In this document: positions 37,853 through 50,056 of the stretch, in pieces
Layout of the letters: each line of letters opens with the position of its first letter
How positions within the stretch are numbered: the stretch's first letter is position 1
NCBI GenBank assembly: GCA_023333565.1
Contig: JAJKFH010002376.1
Location: forward strand, 544,467 to 608,466
Direction: 5' to 3'
From: Puffinus mauretanicus
Taxonomy: Eukaryota > Chordata > Aves > Procellariiformes > Procellariidae
DNA: 64,000 nt
Notes under the pieces: model-generated
What the model saw: the letters and a program-made list of their open reading frames with translations, nothing else
Told to the model about the DNA's origin: nothing
Database searches by the model: none
Position numbers and translations under genes: made by a program

Positions 37853-38422
37853 TGTTGAGGATTAACCTGGGCTAAGCCCTACACAGCCGCTCGCTCACTC
37901 CCCCACAGTGGGATGGGGGAGAGAATTGGAAGGGTAAAAGTGAGAAAACTCCTGGGTTGAGATAAAGACAGTTTAATAGGGAAAGCAAAAGCCATGCGCA
38001 CAAGCAAAGCAAACCAAGGAATTCCTTCACTACTTCCCATCGGCAGGCAGGTGTTCAGCCATCTCCAGGAAAGCAGGGCTCCATCACATGTAACGGTTAC
38101 TTGGGAAGGCAGACGCCATCACTCTGAATGCTCCGCCCCTCCTTTCTTTCCCCAGCTTTTATTGTTGAACATGACATCATATGGTATGGAATATCCTTTT
38201 GGTCAGTTGGAGTCAGCTGTCCCAGCCATGTCCCCTCCCAACTTCTGGTGCACCCCCAGCCTACTTTCTGAGAAGCAGAAAAGGCCTTGACTCTGTGTAA
38301 GCACTGCCCAGCAACAGCTAAAACATCCCTGTGTTAGCACTGTTTTTGTCACAAATCCAAAACATAGCCCCATACAAGCTACTATGAAGAAAACCAACCC
38401 TATCCCAGCCAAAACCAGTACA
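37853..38422 (-). mobile_element. Family A solo LTR, minus orientation, about 570 bp
   Basis: The left edge TGTTGAGGATTAACC is a decayed form of the family end, and the right edge reads CCAGCCAAAACCAGTACA. Flanks are CCACC (37848-37852) and CCATC (38423-38427), a 5-bp TSD with one mismatch. The CRE-like site at 38172-38179 has lost its CpG (TGACATCA on the plus strand), and the poly(A) signal ATTAAA is kept on the LTR strand near 37973-37978. No internal viral sequence is adjacent. The open frames at 37994-38290 and 38203-38496 are shadows of this LTR. Confidence 0.9.
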
Positions 38423-38427
38423 CCATC

Positions 38428-40190
38428 CCAGTATAATTTTATATTTTGCTCTTTCTCACTCCAAATTATTCTGTAATAGGGAACAAACTCTTTCATTGTT
38501 GAAAGGGTTATGAAGCATTATATTATTAATATATAAAGAGTATGAAGCATTTTGTTTTTCCCCTTGGCCTTTGATTGCCTTGAGTTGATGTTCAAAAGAC
38601 CCTGCTTTCTGTTGCTTGTAATTTTAATAAATTGTAACTGTTTCATCTGGATTTTTTTACTCTGTATGCTTGCCAAGGTTAAAAAAAAAAAGAATTATAT
38701 ACTATCTTAATATATATGCATGCATGCACACACAGGCACACACACACACATGTACTCACACATCACCTACATACCTGTTGTTTCTTTTAGATGAATGTAG
38801 GAGCTCTACCTTTCTGACAATGGAGCCATAGCTTAATTCACCTTTTTGGGGCAATGTCTGAACCCCTAGGTAATGAAAAGAACATTCCTGGAACTGAATA
38901 AAGAGCACAGATGGCAAATAAGAGGGCACAAACATTCTTTCTGCCCATTTACTAACATGCTACCTCTATCCTGCTTTGTTTTCTCATATGTGCTATATTC
39001 TTTTATCTTTTGTGTATGAAAAAAGGTATCTATTACTTTTATATCAGTGTTTTTAAGAATAATAAACTTAATTTTGCTAATCTTTGCTAATTGCACTCTT
39101 TTGAAATTTTTGTTGTTGTTGTATGTTCTAGTATTAATGAAGAGAACAATAAATTTATACCTGGTTTATATAAAGATGCATAATTTGCTGTTCTCAATAC
39201 CAAGCATATTTCTCATTCATTTCAAAATTTCCCTTGTACATTAATCACATATATACTGCTGAGCTACAAAAAAATATTTGCAGATAAAAGAGAAACACAT
39301 TGTGTATCAATATTGTTATATGCACAGATAAAGTAAATTAATCAAACTGTTGCCTTGCTCTTCAGTAATCTGTTTGCAGCCATTTACTTAATTATATATT
39401 TCAAGTACTGATTAGTTTATATATATTCACTTGTATTAGGAAATATTTAAGTACTACTTTTAATTTCTAATTAGTTCCATATGGATTACAAATAGAAAAA
39501 CAATTAAGGTTTTGGATTATAATGATAATTTTCATGGAGATAATTGTGTAAAAGAAACTACATTTCAGCCCTTAAGCATTATCTAACAGTGACGGTTCCC
39601 AGTGCTGCATGCTATGATTAGAACCTGAAATTAAAATGTAATGCACTTTTCCTCAAAATGAGTTTACATTGGCAATTTTCTTTGGGAAAGAGAGTATTAG
39701 TAAACTGAAGATTTTAGCAAAAAGTCATAAGGAAATCAAGAATTAAGGACACCATGTTACTTTAGATATAAAATTTAAAAACTAAATATAAAAGTTAAAA
39801 ACTAGAAGGATACTTAGATGCAATACATTCCTAAAGAAGGTGCAAAATTACTAGAAAAAAAATAATAATTCTAATTCTTACTGTTTTCTACATTTTGTTT
39901 CTTAAAGCAAATTTCTGGAGCAGCTGGATTACTTGATGTATGAGGTATGTGGTAATAGGTATTCATGATCTTCTTCTAAGGGTTAAATAAGACTGTATCT
40001 TGTACTAAGGGGTTCACACATCCACTAGAAAGTTTTCTGGAGATAATAAATTTAAGGGGAATGAAAACTGCAGATATTATACAGATATTATAAGGTAAAC
40101 AGTATGGTAGTTTTCATATCTCAATAAGCTATTTAGCATCCTGTTCCTGGGATTTTTATTACAAACACTTGTATTTTCCCTTTAAGAAGA
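38428..40190. other. Unique AT-rich noncoding DNA
   Basis: No gene recognised. Contains a TA/GCA/CA microsatellite at 38710-38763. Confidence 0.5.
38710..38763 (+). repeat. (TA)n-(TGCA)n-(CA)n compound microsatellite
   Basis: TATATA, then TGCATGCATGCA, then interrupted CA units. Confidence 0.9.
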
Positions 40191-40195
40191 ACTAG

Positions 40196-40745
40196 TGTCG
40201 TGGTTTAACCCCAGTCAGCAACCAAACCCCACACAACCGCTCGCTCACCCTTCCCGCCCCCAGTGGGATGGGGGAGAGAATCGGAAGAGTGAAAGTAAGA
40301 ACACTCGCGGGTTGAGATAAGAACAGTTTAATACTTGAAATAAAATATAATAATAATAATAACAACAACAACAACAACAAATTGTAATGAAAAGTAAAAC
40401 AATGAGAGAGAGAAAGAGGAACAAAACCCAGGAAAAGAAAAACAAGTGATGCAACCGCTCACCACCTGCCGACCGATGCCCAGCCAGTCCCAAAGCATGA
40501 TGTCATGTGGCATGGAGTAACCCGTTGGCCAGTTTGGGTTAGCTGTCCTGGCTATGCTCCCTCCCAGCTTCTTGTGCACCTGGCAGAGCATGGGAAGCTG
40601 AAAAGTCCTTCGCTATTTAAACACTAGTTAACAACAACTAAAACATTAGTGTGTTATCAACATTATTTTCATACTAAATCCAAAACACAGCACTATACCA
40701 GCTACTAGGAAGAAGATTAACTCTATCCCAGCCAAAACCAGGACA
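40196..40745 (-). mobile_element. Family A solo LTR, minus orientation, 550 bp
   Basis: The best-defined copy. On its own strand it begins TGTCCTGGTTTTGGCTGGG and ends AACCACGACA, the expected TG...CA. The 5 bp ACTAG flank it exactly (40191-40195 and 40746-40750). ATTAAA before CTGTTCTTATCTC (plus strand about 40310-40335) is the likely poly(A) signal. An AAT/AAC trinucleotide repeat (40346-40380) has expanded next to it. The CRE-like site at 40498-40505 reads TGATGTCA, with the CpG lost. The open frames at 40192-40591 come from this LTR. Confidence 0.95.
40346..40380 (+). repeat. (AAT)n(AAC)n microsatellite inside LTR
   Basis: Trinucleotide repeat next to the conserved U5-like segment of the family A LTR. 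The copy at 22802-23332 has an ATT run at the equivalent place (about 23162-23178), so the repeat may be ancestral to some copies. Confidence 0.85.
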
Positions 40746-40949
40746 ACTAGTTAGAGTATCCTTTTTTGTTTAATACTCTACTGCACCATTTCTAGTACTA
40801 ATATCTTAATCTCTCTGCATTCTGTTTTTCTTCTCATTCTTCCAGTATCATGTTTTTCTTAAATTTTGTGTACTTGTTACCTTACAACTATGTATGTAAT
40901 TGTAACATATTTGCATTTATTAATAGTATATGTGTACAATGTCGCATTA

Positions 40950-41225
40950 CTGTTCCTCAGGGTTCAATTCTAGGGCTAGTTCTGTTCAATATTTTTATCA
41001 ATGATCTGGATGCAAGAGTTGAATGCACCATTACAAGTTTGCTGATTATACCAAACTGGGAGGTGCTGTTGACTCTCTTGAGGGATGAGAGGCCTTGCAG
41101 AGGTATCTTGATAGATTGGAGCATTGGGCTATGATTAATGGGATGAAATTTAACCAGTTCAAGTGCCAGATCCTGATTGTGAGTCAGAGTAATGCTGGGC
41201 ACAAGTATAAAGTGGGGGAGAGGTG
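40950..41225 (+). pseudogene. CR1 RT core fragment, frameshifted, FADY box
   Basis: [26 protein letters not shown] is readable in one frame. The frame then slips near 41028-41034, and the catalytic region continues in another frame as KFADYTKLGGAVDSLE. The second aspartate of FADD is Tyr (codon TAT). A stop follows soon after. Relic of the RT palm domain. Confidence 0.85.
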
Positions 41226-41259
41226 ACTGGAGAGCTGCCCTGCAGAAAGGGATCTGGGG

Positions 41260-41826
41260 GTGCTGGTCGACAGCAGGCTCAACAGGAGGCAGCAGTGTGC
41301 CCTGGCAGCCAAGAGGGCAAACCGCATCCTGGGGTGCATCAAACACAGCATAACCAGCCAGTCAAGAGAGGTGATTATCCCGCTGCATTCAGCGCTGGTG
41401 CGGCCTCACCTGGAGCACTGTGTGCAGTTCTGGGCCTCACAATTTAAGAAGGATGTGAAGGTGCTTGAATGTGTCCAGAGGAGGGCAACAAAGCTGGTGA
41501 AAGGGCTGGAAGGAATGTCCTATGAGGAGCGGCTAAGGACTTTGGGCTTGTCTAATTTGGAGAAAAGGAGGCTGAGGGGTGACCTCACTGCTCTCTACAG
41601 CTTCCTGAGAAGGGGACGTGGAGAGGGAGGTGCTGAGCTCTTCTCCCTGCTACCTAGTGCCAGGACGTGTGGGAATGGTTCAAAGTTGCGTCAGGGGACG
41701 TTCAGACTAGATATTAGGAAGCATTTCTTTACCGAGAGGGTGGTCAAACAGTGGAACAGGCTTGCTAGAGAGGTGGTCGATGCCCCATGCCTGTCAGTTG
41801 AAGAGGCATTTGGACAATGCCTTTAA
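41260..41826 (+). pseudogene. CR1 ORF2 C-terminal fragment
   Basis: A 188-codon open frame: [20 protein letters not shown], then [56 protein letters not shown] and [19 protein letters not shown]. These are the conserved parts of the CR1 ORF2 C-terminal region. It is open by survival and separated from its RT core by frameshifts; the real ORF continued from upstream, so the apparent start codon has no meaning. The last residues deviate from the usual CR1 terminus. Confidence 0.88.
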
Positions 41827-41932
41827 TAACACTCTTTAACTTTTGATCAGCCCTGAAGTAGTCAGGCAGTTGGACTCGATGATCATTGTAGGTCCCTTCC
41901 AACTGAACTATTTTATTCTATTCTATTCTATA

Positions 41933-44900
41933 ATCAATAATAATAAAATCATAAAGTTTATTGGAACAGAAATCAATATGGTTATATTCATGTTTCAATG
42001 CTTTACAATCAGCACATCAGTCTATCTTGGTCAGCTGTCAAAAAGGATCTGCAGCATGCCTGTTCTCTTTTCTTTATCTTGTAAACTCTCTTTTTTTTAA
42101 TTCTTTGACATTTAGGATTGGCCAGGTAGAACCACACTATATCTCTGTTCTGAGGACGTAGTTCATTGTAAGTGCAGAAATCTAGAGATACCTTGAATAA
42201 GTTCCTTTGCTATGAAGAACTGAATCATCTTCAGACTATCACTCTACTTTTCTTTATCATAAAGATACATGTACAAAAAATTAGTACTTCTGGAAAATAA
42301 TTAATGTACTCAAGCACATGGAAATCACAAAGCAAGAAATTTTCAGGTATATTAAGCAATCAGTCTGTACCGATTCTACGCAAAACTCTTTTCTAATGAA
42401 TGCTTTAGCTGACGTTGTAATGCACAGGAATAAGAATAAGAGACATCTTGCATAGTATAAATCAGGGCTATATCTCTCCTAATGTGTAGGTGAGAACGCA
42501 TATTTTTACTGGAAATTTTGCCAGTTATGCATGTTTACTTTCAAATGCTTTGTGGTTTAAATAAAAATAAAATATACTTATATGCAAGACTTTTTTTTTT
42601 TCTTTAACAATCTACACATTAAAAGTAGGGTTCTTGGATGATGGAGCATTTCCAGTAAAATGATTGAAAATATTTTTTATAAAAATAATTTTATAAATCA
42701 AGGATTTATGCAAAACATGCAATCTACACATGTTGCTTTTTTTTTTTTAAATGTGTTCTCAAAGGTTTGTGATTTTGATGTTTTGATGTTTTTGATGTTT
42801 TGTTGCTGTTGATGATTATTGTATTTGTAGAGAGCATTTCACCAGAAAATCTACTGAAATACTTTTTATACTCTATTTATAAGATAATATCACTTACCGA
42901 TCAAGCAGAACTTGGCAGTTGTTTGTACATGACAAGCATGTAATGTCAATATTATGGTTATATAATTCAGACGAGAACAGTAGTGAACATAACTGACACA
43001 ATCAGAGGGAATTTCAAAAAGGAAAAGAAATTAATCCAAATGAAGTTTCACCAGGTTTTGTAGTTAAAGTAGAACACATTAGAAGGGCAACAAAATTTGT
43101 ATTACTAGATTTGTATCACCTACTTTGATGTGGTGAATAGCAAAGGGGAAAGTTAGGTCCAAAAAATCAAAAAAAACCCCAAACAAACAAAAAAGGGACA
43201 CACACAAGGAAAAGCAACTGAAGAAATCTGTAAGGAAATACAAATGTTACTCTTTCAGTTAGAGAAACCCATTTTTATAGTTTTCATCTTAACTAAAATC
43301 CCAGGGGAATCACTGAAATTTTATAGAGATGCATGTCCAATGGACTGCTATACACACTGGGCAACGGCTACATGATTTCAACACTAATGAATTCATTTAT
43401 TAAAGTAAACAGGTATTAGCTAAATCATGCAGCATGATTGGCAGGTAGCATATCTAAAAACCTGAATACCATAGTATTGAACTAGATCAAAGGAAGCAGC
43501 TGTTTCTCTAAGATATGCAGTTAAGCTGTCTATATGAGCAACTGAATTAACACAGTATGTAAAGCCCTGACTATTGAAGAAAGCAACAGAAATGCTGATT
43601 TGGGTGATACAGCTCAGCCAATAAAGCACACCCAAATTAAATGAACAAATTATACAGCTACACCTGGAAAATGCACACTGACAAGACTTGTAAAGCATAT
43701 AACATTACCAACAAAGCACATAAAATAGAGTCATCTGAAATGACGTCTAAGGAAAACAGTCCATGAGAGTCCATGACTCCAATAGAGCCATATTGTACAG
43801 TATCTTTCAGCCCTCATCTTTCTATTGTTTGAATTGATTCATTTCATATTAAAAAAATAATAATAATTTATAAAACTGATTACTCAGTTCTTGCTCAGGC
43901 AAGACAACTAATTTTGATGTTCATTTAAACAAGTAACATCTGCAAGATCATATCTACAGTAGACTTATAAGTCATAGAGAGGCTATAAGTCATATATTAC
44001 ATATATATTTTCCAAGTCCTTAAATCTGCATTTAAGACAGATTTTATATTTCAAGTTTTGGTCCCACTATACAGCATCAAAACTGAAACAAACAAAAAGT
44101 CTCTACTTTTTCCTGCAAAAGAATTTGAATATTCTAATGATAACTGTACATCTTTGCCTCACAAGTACACAGATACCACATTATACACACAAAACACTTG
44201 AAATGAGGAAATACTGCTTTCTTGCTTTGTAATTTAATTTTTTTTTTGGTTTAGTATCCTTATAGTATAACAAGTTTTTCATCATTTGAAATAAACAGAT
44301 AGAAAATCATTATGAACATGAGTAACTGTCACTAAAATAAATAGGATATTCTGCAGTAAAACTCATTGAAATGTTTATTAAAATTTTATAATTAGAATTC
44401 ATTATTACAGTGTGCTTCTCAAACGTGTATTAGGATGCAGATGCAAATGTATTCACTTCCAAGTTTCATAAATGAAACCTGTTCTCAGCATTTACTCTTT
44501 GTCTGACTGAAAGTTATGACATGGAATAATCCTGTTCAAAAAGCTTTTACAGAATGAGGTCAGAGGTTATTAAAGCCTCAAAAAATTACTTTAGATAGAA
44601 GTGTTGTCATCTTGTTATTTGGGCAAGGTGAAGAGGGTAATAATTTTTATGGGAATCTGTCCACTTGTGATCTGAATTGCCTTCTGATAATGTCTGTCTT
44701 TTATCCCTGCTCTGTACATAGTGATCATACCCCCATTTAGGAATCCTAGACAAATGCTTAAAAGTTAGATTAAAAGTAACTATGTTTAACATATATTGTC
44801 AGAACTACAAACTAAGGAAGGTTTAGATTTTAGATTGGATTTTTATTATTATCTCACTTTTATTCCTCTCTTCACCTTGTTGGCATTTATCTTCCAAAAG

Positions 44901-46242
44901 AAAGGTAGGCTGAGTTACAGATTTTTATAAATTCATTTCTCTTGAGCTGGAAAATGGACTAGATTGTCTTTACATGTTACAGTTAGAAAAAGCCTGTACA
45001 AGTATATTTGAAAATTATTTTCTCAAATTCAGTTTGCATTTGAGCTCCTAATGAGATCTGAGAAACAAACCAAACTTGAAGGAATGATGTTCAATAGCCT
45101 GCCTTTCTATACAGCTCTGCATCCCAAGAAATACACTTTGTACTTTTTCAAATAGCTTAGATTGTTAAGATCTATTCTCAGTACAGTTTTTAGGAGGGCA
45201 TGGAAAGGGGGCAAGGCAAATAAATAACATGAAAAAAACTATGACACTAAAAATCTTTGTTACATAGCTTTGCATTAGGCATTTGAAAATCAAAAAGCAT
45301 AACCAGCATGTATGTATATTTTGCTGTTTCCTGTCTCATATGAAACGTTCTGACTCTTATATGATGATAATTACCATATAATGAGTATAATTTTAGCTAT
45401 TACAAAACCCTCATATCAACATAGGCTAAAAACTGTTTATCATAAAACTTATTAAAATAAAAATGCCCATATAAGGAAAAGTATTTACTTATGGATTATG
45501 TTATGTTTCTTCATTATTGTCAGAAAAATCTTTGTAATTGTGTTTATTTTTATACGTAGGTATGAATATCTCCTTTCTTTTGAGAAGGATCATGTTAAAT
45601 TTCCTCATTGTTGATTATAGTTATCAGGTATTCCTTTAACAAACTGTGTTTTATTTGTCCTCTAAATTTTGTCCTTATACTTTTAATTACTTTTTTGCAA
45701 TTTATAGTTTAGCATATATGGTAATTATATTTCCTACCACGTCAGAAAATATTTACAGAAGTGGAAGAGAAGAAACATAAATTTTGGTTCCTTCAGTATG
45801 TTCCTCTGAAAAATAATGAGGCTAGAAATGTATTCTGAGGACCCAAAAAATGAGGAAAGAGGTGATCCATTTTCTGAAGAGTTACATTACTTTGTATAAA
45901 TTGATGTAGGAGCAAAAAAAGAGTAAGATGTTAAAAAAAAAAAAAATATTCTGGCAGAAAAAAACCTTAGCATTTTGAATTTGCAGGATTAAAAATATGT
46001 TTCTTCATAAGATTTTGTCATTGGCAACTTTGGGTCTATAAGTGAAATGAAGCATATTATATAGGTTCTCATGTTTTGAAGTTCATAAAAATTGAACTGA
46101 AACCTCAGGACTTCAAAGTGCCTTGACTGCATTTAACTCTAGAGCAAAAGCTGCAGTGGGATGTTCCATAGCATTAGAAGTATCAACAGCAGTTGAATAG
46201 CAGTTGAATGGCACAAGGTCTGATTGGAGATCAATAATTAGC
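41933..46242. other. Unique AT-rich noncoding DNA
   Basis: No gene or mobile element recognised. A GATGTTTT-type imperfect repeat lies at about 42772-42816. The 92-codon frame at 43420-43698 (minus) is Cys/Ser-rich and unlike any family I know. Confidence 0.5.
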
Positions 46243-46548
46243 AGGGTGCAAAGAAGATGGAGCCGGGCTCTTTTTAGTTGTTCCCAGTGACAGGACCAGA
46301 AGCAATAAGCACAACCTGAAACACAGCAGGTTCTGTCAGAACATCAGGAAACACTTTTTTACTGTGAGGGTGACTGAGCACTGGAAGGTTGCCAGAGAAG
46401 ATGTGGAATCTCCACCCCTGGAGATGCTGAAAAGCCATCTGGACATGGTTCTGAGCAATCTATTCTAGATGGCCCTGCTTGAGCAAGGATGTCCGACCAG
46501 ATGACCTCCAGAGGTCCCTTCCAACCTCAACCATTCTGTGATTCTGTG
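46243..46548 (+). mobile_element. CR1 LINE 3' end fragment, plus strand
   Basis: About 300 bp of CR1: GGTGCAAAGAAGATGGAGCC, then ACATCAGGAAACACTTTTTT, GTGAGGGTGACTGAGCACTGG, the 3' UTR with GACCTCCAGAGGTCCCTTCC, and two ATTCTGTG terminal units (46533-46548). Reading frames of the ORF2 C-terminus are broken. A third CR1 subfamily by its ATTCTGTG tail. Confidence 0.92.
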
Positions 46549-47479
46549 AAAAGCTGAATCACTAAACATCTCTTTGACACATTATCTTGATGAGTCACCT
46601 TTTCATGCTCTTCTTGGACTTGCTGGCTGCAGATGAAATGATATCTTGGCTGTTATGCCTGTTATCTGAATTTGAAAAATAAAATTTTCCTTAAAAATTG
46701 TAGTAAAGGTTACTTTTCTGATTCTGTGGGATTGTATCCTAACCTAGCAGTAATTTTAGCTAGCATACAATTGAAGTTCATTTTGGATAACGTCATAAAT
46801 TGAAATTTTAAATTTTCATTAAAATTTTCATTTTCAATCGCATCTGTACTATAAAAAATATCCCCAGATACTGAAGCTGAGAGTCAAAGGGAGTATTATT
46901 AGAATTTTCTTATGCTTCAGTTATTTTAGAAAGTGTGTCAGCACTCCATATCAGTCATGAAAAATCCAAGAAGGAAAAATTCTGAATAGATATTTAGTAT
47001 TCACGTGTGGCTGATCAGAATCAGAAAAAAAGAGCAGGAAAGAAAGGAATGTGAGGAAAAAGTGAAGTCTCTTTCTAGGCAGATGTCTTTATTACAGTGC
47101 TGAATATAGGTGCAAACAACTGGTTGTTGGGTTTTTTTAATACTTTCTACATCTGGAAAGACCTTCTGTGCTAAAAGCAAGCTGTTATTTATATGGGGGG
47201 AAAAGGGCAGTGAGTCAGAGGAAACCCTAGCAACCTACATTCAAGAGGCAGAGCTATACTAGGGAGTAAAATCAGGCAGGCAGGGGAACATCTTAAATGG
47301 CCAAAGAAGAACGAGTACGGGCAGAACTGCTCTCCTCCCGTCCCCGTACTCCCCCAAAAGGAAAAACAAAAAAGGAATGTAAGGAAAAAAAACTAAGAAC
47401 AAGTTCTTCCAAAGAGTAAGAATTATCAGTTATGTTTCCAGTATGGAAACTGGAAATTATTTCTGAAGGACCAAATGTT
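46549..47479. other. Noncoding DNA
   Basis: No gene recognised. A perfect 9-bp inverted repeat (47313-47321 and 47343-47351) is described in the findings. Confidence 0.45.
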
Positions 47480-47890
47480 GGCAGCAGTGAAATATGTCTC
47501 CTGTGCTCCATTCTGCACAACACACAAGACAGGCTTCAAAAATCATTTCCAGCACTCACTGAAGATGGATGATTATTGTTGGAGAATCTATACCAAGAAG
47601 AATGGAAACTGTGTTCAGGAAGTACCAATCTGACACCTACGTTGTTTACTGTCCTTTGGTACCAGAGAGACAAAATGTAACTATAATTTTTGAGAGGCTT
47701 GTAAAATCAGCTGGTACTGATCCACTATTGATGGTCCACATTGGTCCAAGTACGTTAATGCCATCTGAAAATATGGTCTTATTAGGATCCAAGGGAGAAG
47801 TCAGCAACAGGGAAAAGACAGCAACAAAACAGAAAAACATCGTTTTCAGCTCAAAGAACCTTTATATTTATTTTCAATATGCCTAAATAA
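47480..47890 (+). pseudogene. Relic of a CR1-type ORF1 SGNH esterase domain
   Basis: The 105-codon frame at 47569-47886 reads MIIVGESIPRRMETVF near its start, corresponding to the VVVVGDSLLRGTE block I of the SGNH/GDSL-like esterase found in ORF1 of CR1-type LINEs. Later come LVKSAGTDPLLMVHIGPST, matching the 'PLLLxHVGTND' block, and NIVFSS, matching 'QVVFSS'. The serine of block I is kept, but GDS has become GES, and the conserved GxND motif reads GPST, so the domain looks dead. Just upstream, in another frame, NHFQHSL resembles the 'NRFxxL' lead-in to this domain. It is a 5' piece of an older LINE, unlike the 3' CR1 tails elsewhere. The assignment rests on block order and spacing remembered from the family. 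Confidence 0.6.
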
Positions 47891-48476
47891 GTATAAAGAC
47901 TGGGGTTAAAAATAAATTACAAATCCTTCATCTTTTTTTCCATAGCATAAATACATTCTATGGAAATTTCCATAGCATACATACATCCATAGCATAGGCA
48001 AATGAAAAAAAAAAAAATTCTATTTATACATGTTTGATGCTCTGGTGTCATATGTGAAGACACATGGAGCATGTAGCTCCACAAATAAGACAACTTGCAT
48101 GTGCAGAAACTTCAGAAGATAAACTCTTCTTCACATGTGTATGTATCATTCTGAATTAGCAGCACACTGTTATCAGCATGAAGATTATTGTAAAGAGCAC
48201 AATGTGGTTATAAACAGACAAAGGGGAGCAACCACTTCAAAAGAGGTGCTAACAATCAGATCCATCTAAACATGGGCATGTTCAACACATTTAGAAGGTG
48301 TGAACACATGCTGGATACAGAGGAAAAATCACTACCCTCAGCCTTCTGGCTAAAGTCTTGACAATACTGCCCAGCTTTCTGAAGGTACAAACAGAAGCTA
48401 TCTGCCAGTTGTGCTTTTGTAAATGCCCTTAAAACAAGCAGAGAAAGCATCACAAGTATACCACGTAATAATGACG

Positions 48477-48522
48477 CCTACCAAGAAGATAGTCATTTAG
48501 TCCTACCAAGAGGATGTCATTT
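48477..48522 (+). repeat. Two-copy ~24-bp tandem duplication
   Basis: CCTACCAAGAAGATAGTCAT is followed directly by TTAGT and CCTACCAAGAGGATGTCATT. Confidence 0.8.
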
Positions 48523-50028
48523 AAACTTATATTTCATGAATGTAAATTTTAAAAGTGTGCTAAAGAATGCTGTAATTTACTAGTATTATATTAACCTGTA
48601 GTTACTGACTTTAGATCATCTGTTCTACAGCAAGTAACCTGTCTCCAAACCAAGACCTCCAGAGAGAACAACAACTGAGGGTACTGAGGGGATTTAATGC
48701 TTAATCATTCACAGGATCAAAAATGTAAAGCAAAGTATTAAAAATCTTCAAAATATATTCACTGATCGATTCACTTTTAATTGCAAATTCACATTTGTTC
48801 TGTAATCAATAAGGTCTGTAACCAATAAAACTGATTAACTGACATTTTATTACATTTGGTCAGCAGGCTCTTTTGTTAATTTCTGGAAGAGATCTAGAAA
48901 AGGATCAATTTTCAATGAAAATTTCCCCTACAGCATTGCCTCAGTAGCTTAACCTGGCAGAAAATGCATGAAAACAGCAAAACCAAAAAGAACATAGTAG
49001 CATTTGGGAATGCAGAAAATGCTGCTTAACCAGCATCATTGTTGTAACTGCCTGCAGGCTAGTTTAATTAGGCTACAATTCATATGCAAGAAAGTAGTTT
49101 TGTAATTACTGTCAAATGACCAAATCTATATGTAAAACCTAAGGAGGATTATGTATTCCCAGTAATGAACCATACTGAAATTGACTGGGATTTGTTAGCT
49201 GAGACACTTACTTGGCAAAAATTAACTGTAAAATGTATAATAAAATAAATATATGTATATTCATATACTTGGCAATTTTAAAGAACACATCTCAGTTTGC
49301 TGGATGTAACTATGAATTTTTTATTAGATGCATATACTGATTTTTCTACCAAATTATGCAGCCATATTTGTATGGATGTGAAAAAATAGTTAACAATTTC
49401 AATTTTAAAAAGCATATGCTTTTTTGGCAGAAAAAATATCAGAAGTTTAATATTAAGGATTGGGCATAAAGCTGTCAGAAGTGTGTTTGTTTGTTTGTTG
49501 TTTTTCCCTTCTATTTTCTATTATTTAAAAACTTCAATGATGGAATTTCTGGTTTTCTGCTTTAGTAGCATCACTAGATATTTTTAAGCCACTCAAATTT
49601 ACTCCATTTTTTATTTGATTGTCCATAATCTTTAAAGAAAAGAGGTTTAGTTAAATAGATATATATCTGGGGAACAGGGAGGATTTTTTTTTTCTTTTCC
49701 TTAAATCAGCATATTACTGAAATTAAAACTATTGAATTAAAGTATGCTTATTAAACAAAGAAAGACCAGAGAATATAATTAATTTTCTGAATGTATATTT
49801 TTAGGTTTATTGCCACAGTGTCTACATTTGAAATATTTGCCTAATACTTCTGATCACTATATGTTTAAGTGCTCAGAAGAAATTATTAAATTGGGGAATG
49901 ATTCCAGAATAATTACTAAGTCATTTTCATGTTTCAGAAGCAACAACTCAAATAAGAAGTATTTCTCAAGAGCCATAATTTAAGATAAGAAATACACTAG
50001 CAAGTAATTCAATAAAACAAGCCAGAGA

Positions 50029-50056
50029 TTGTTGTTGTTGTTGTTGTTGTTGTTGT
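50029..50056 (+). repeat. (TTG)n microsatellite
   Basis: Nine tandem TTG units. Confidence 0.95.

Larger units (their letters stand above)
40942..41932 (+). mobile_element. CR1 LINE, 5'-truncated, plus strand
   Basis: Begins at about 40942, just before the RT block VPQGSILG, and ends with ATTCTATT-type terminal units (41910-41932). The 3' UTR contains TTGGACTCGATGATCATTGT and GGTCCCTTCCAACTG, typical of CR1 tails. It is a different subfamily from the copies at 374 and 11457: its C-terminal part reads [20 protein letters not shown] and its 3' repeat differs. Confidence 0.95.
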
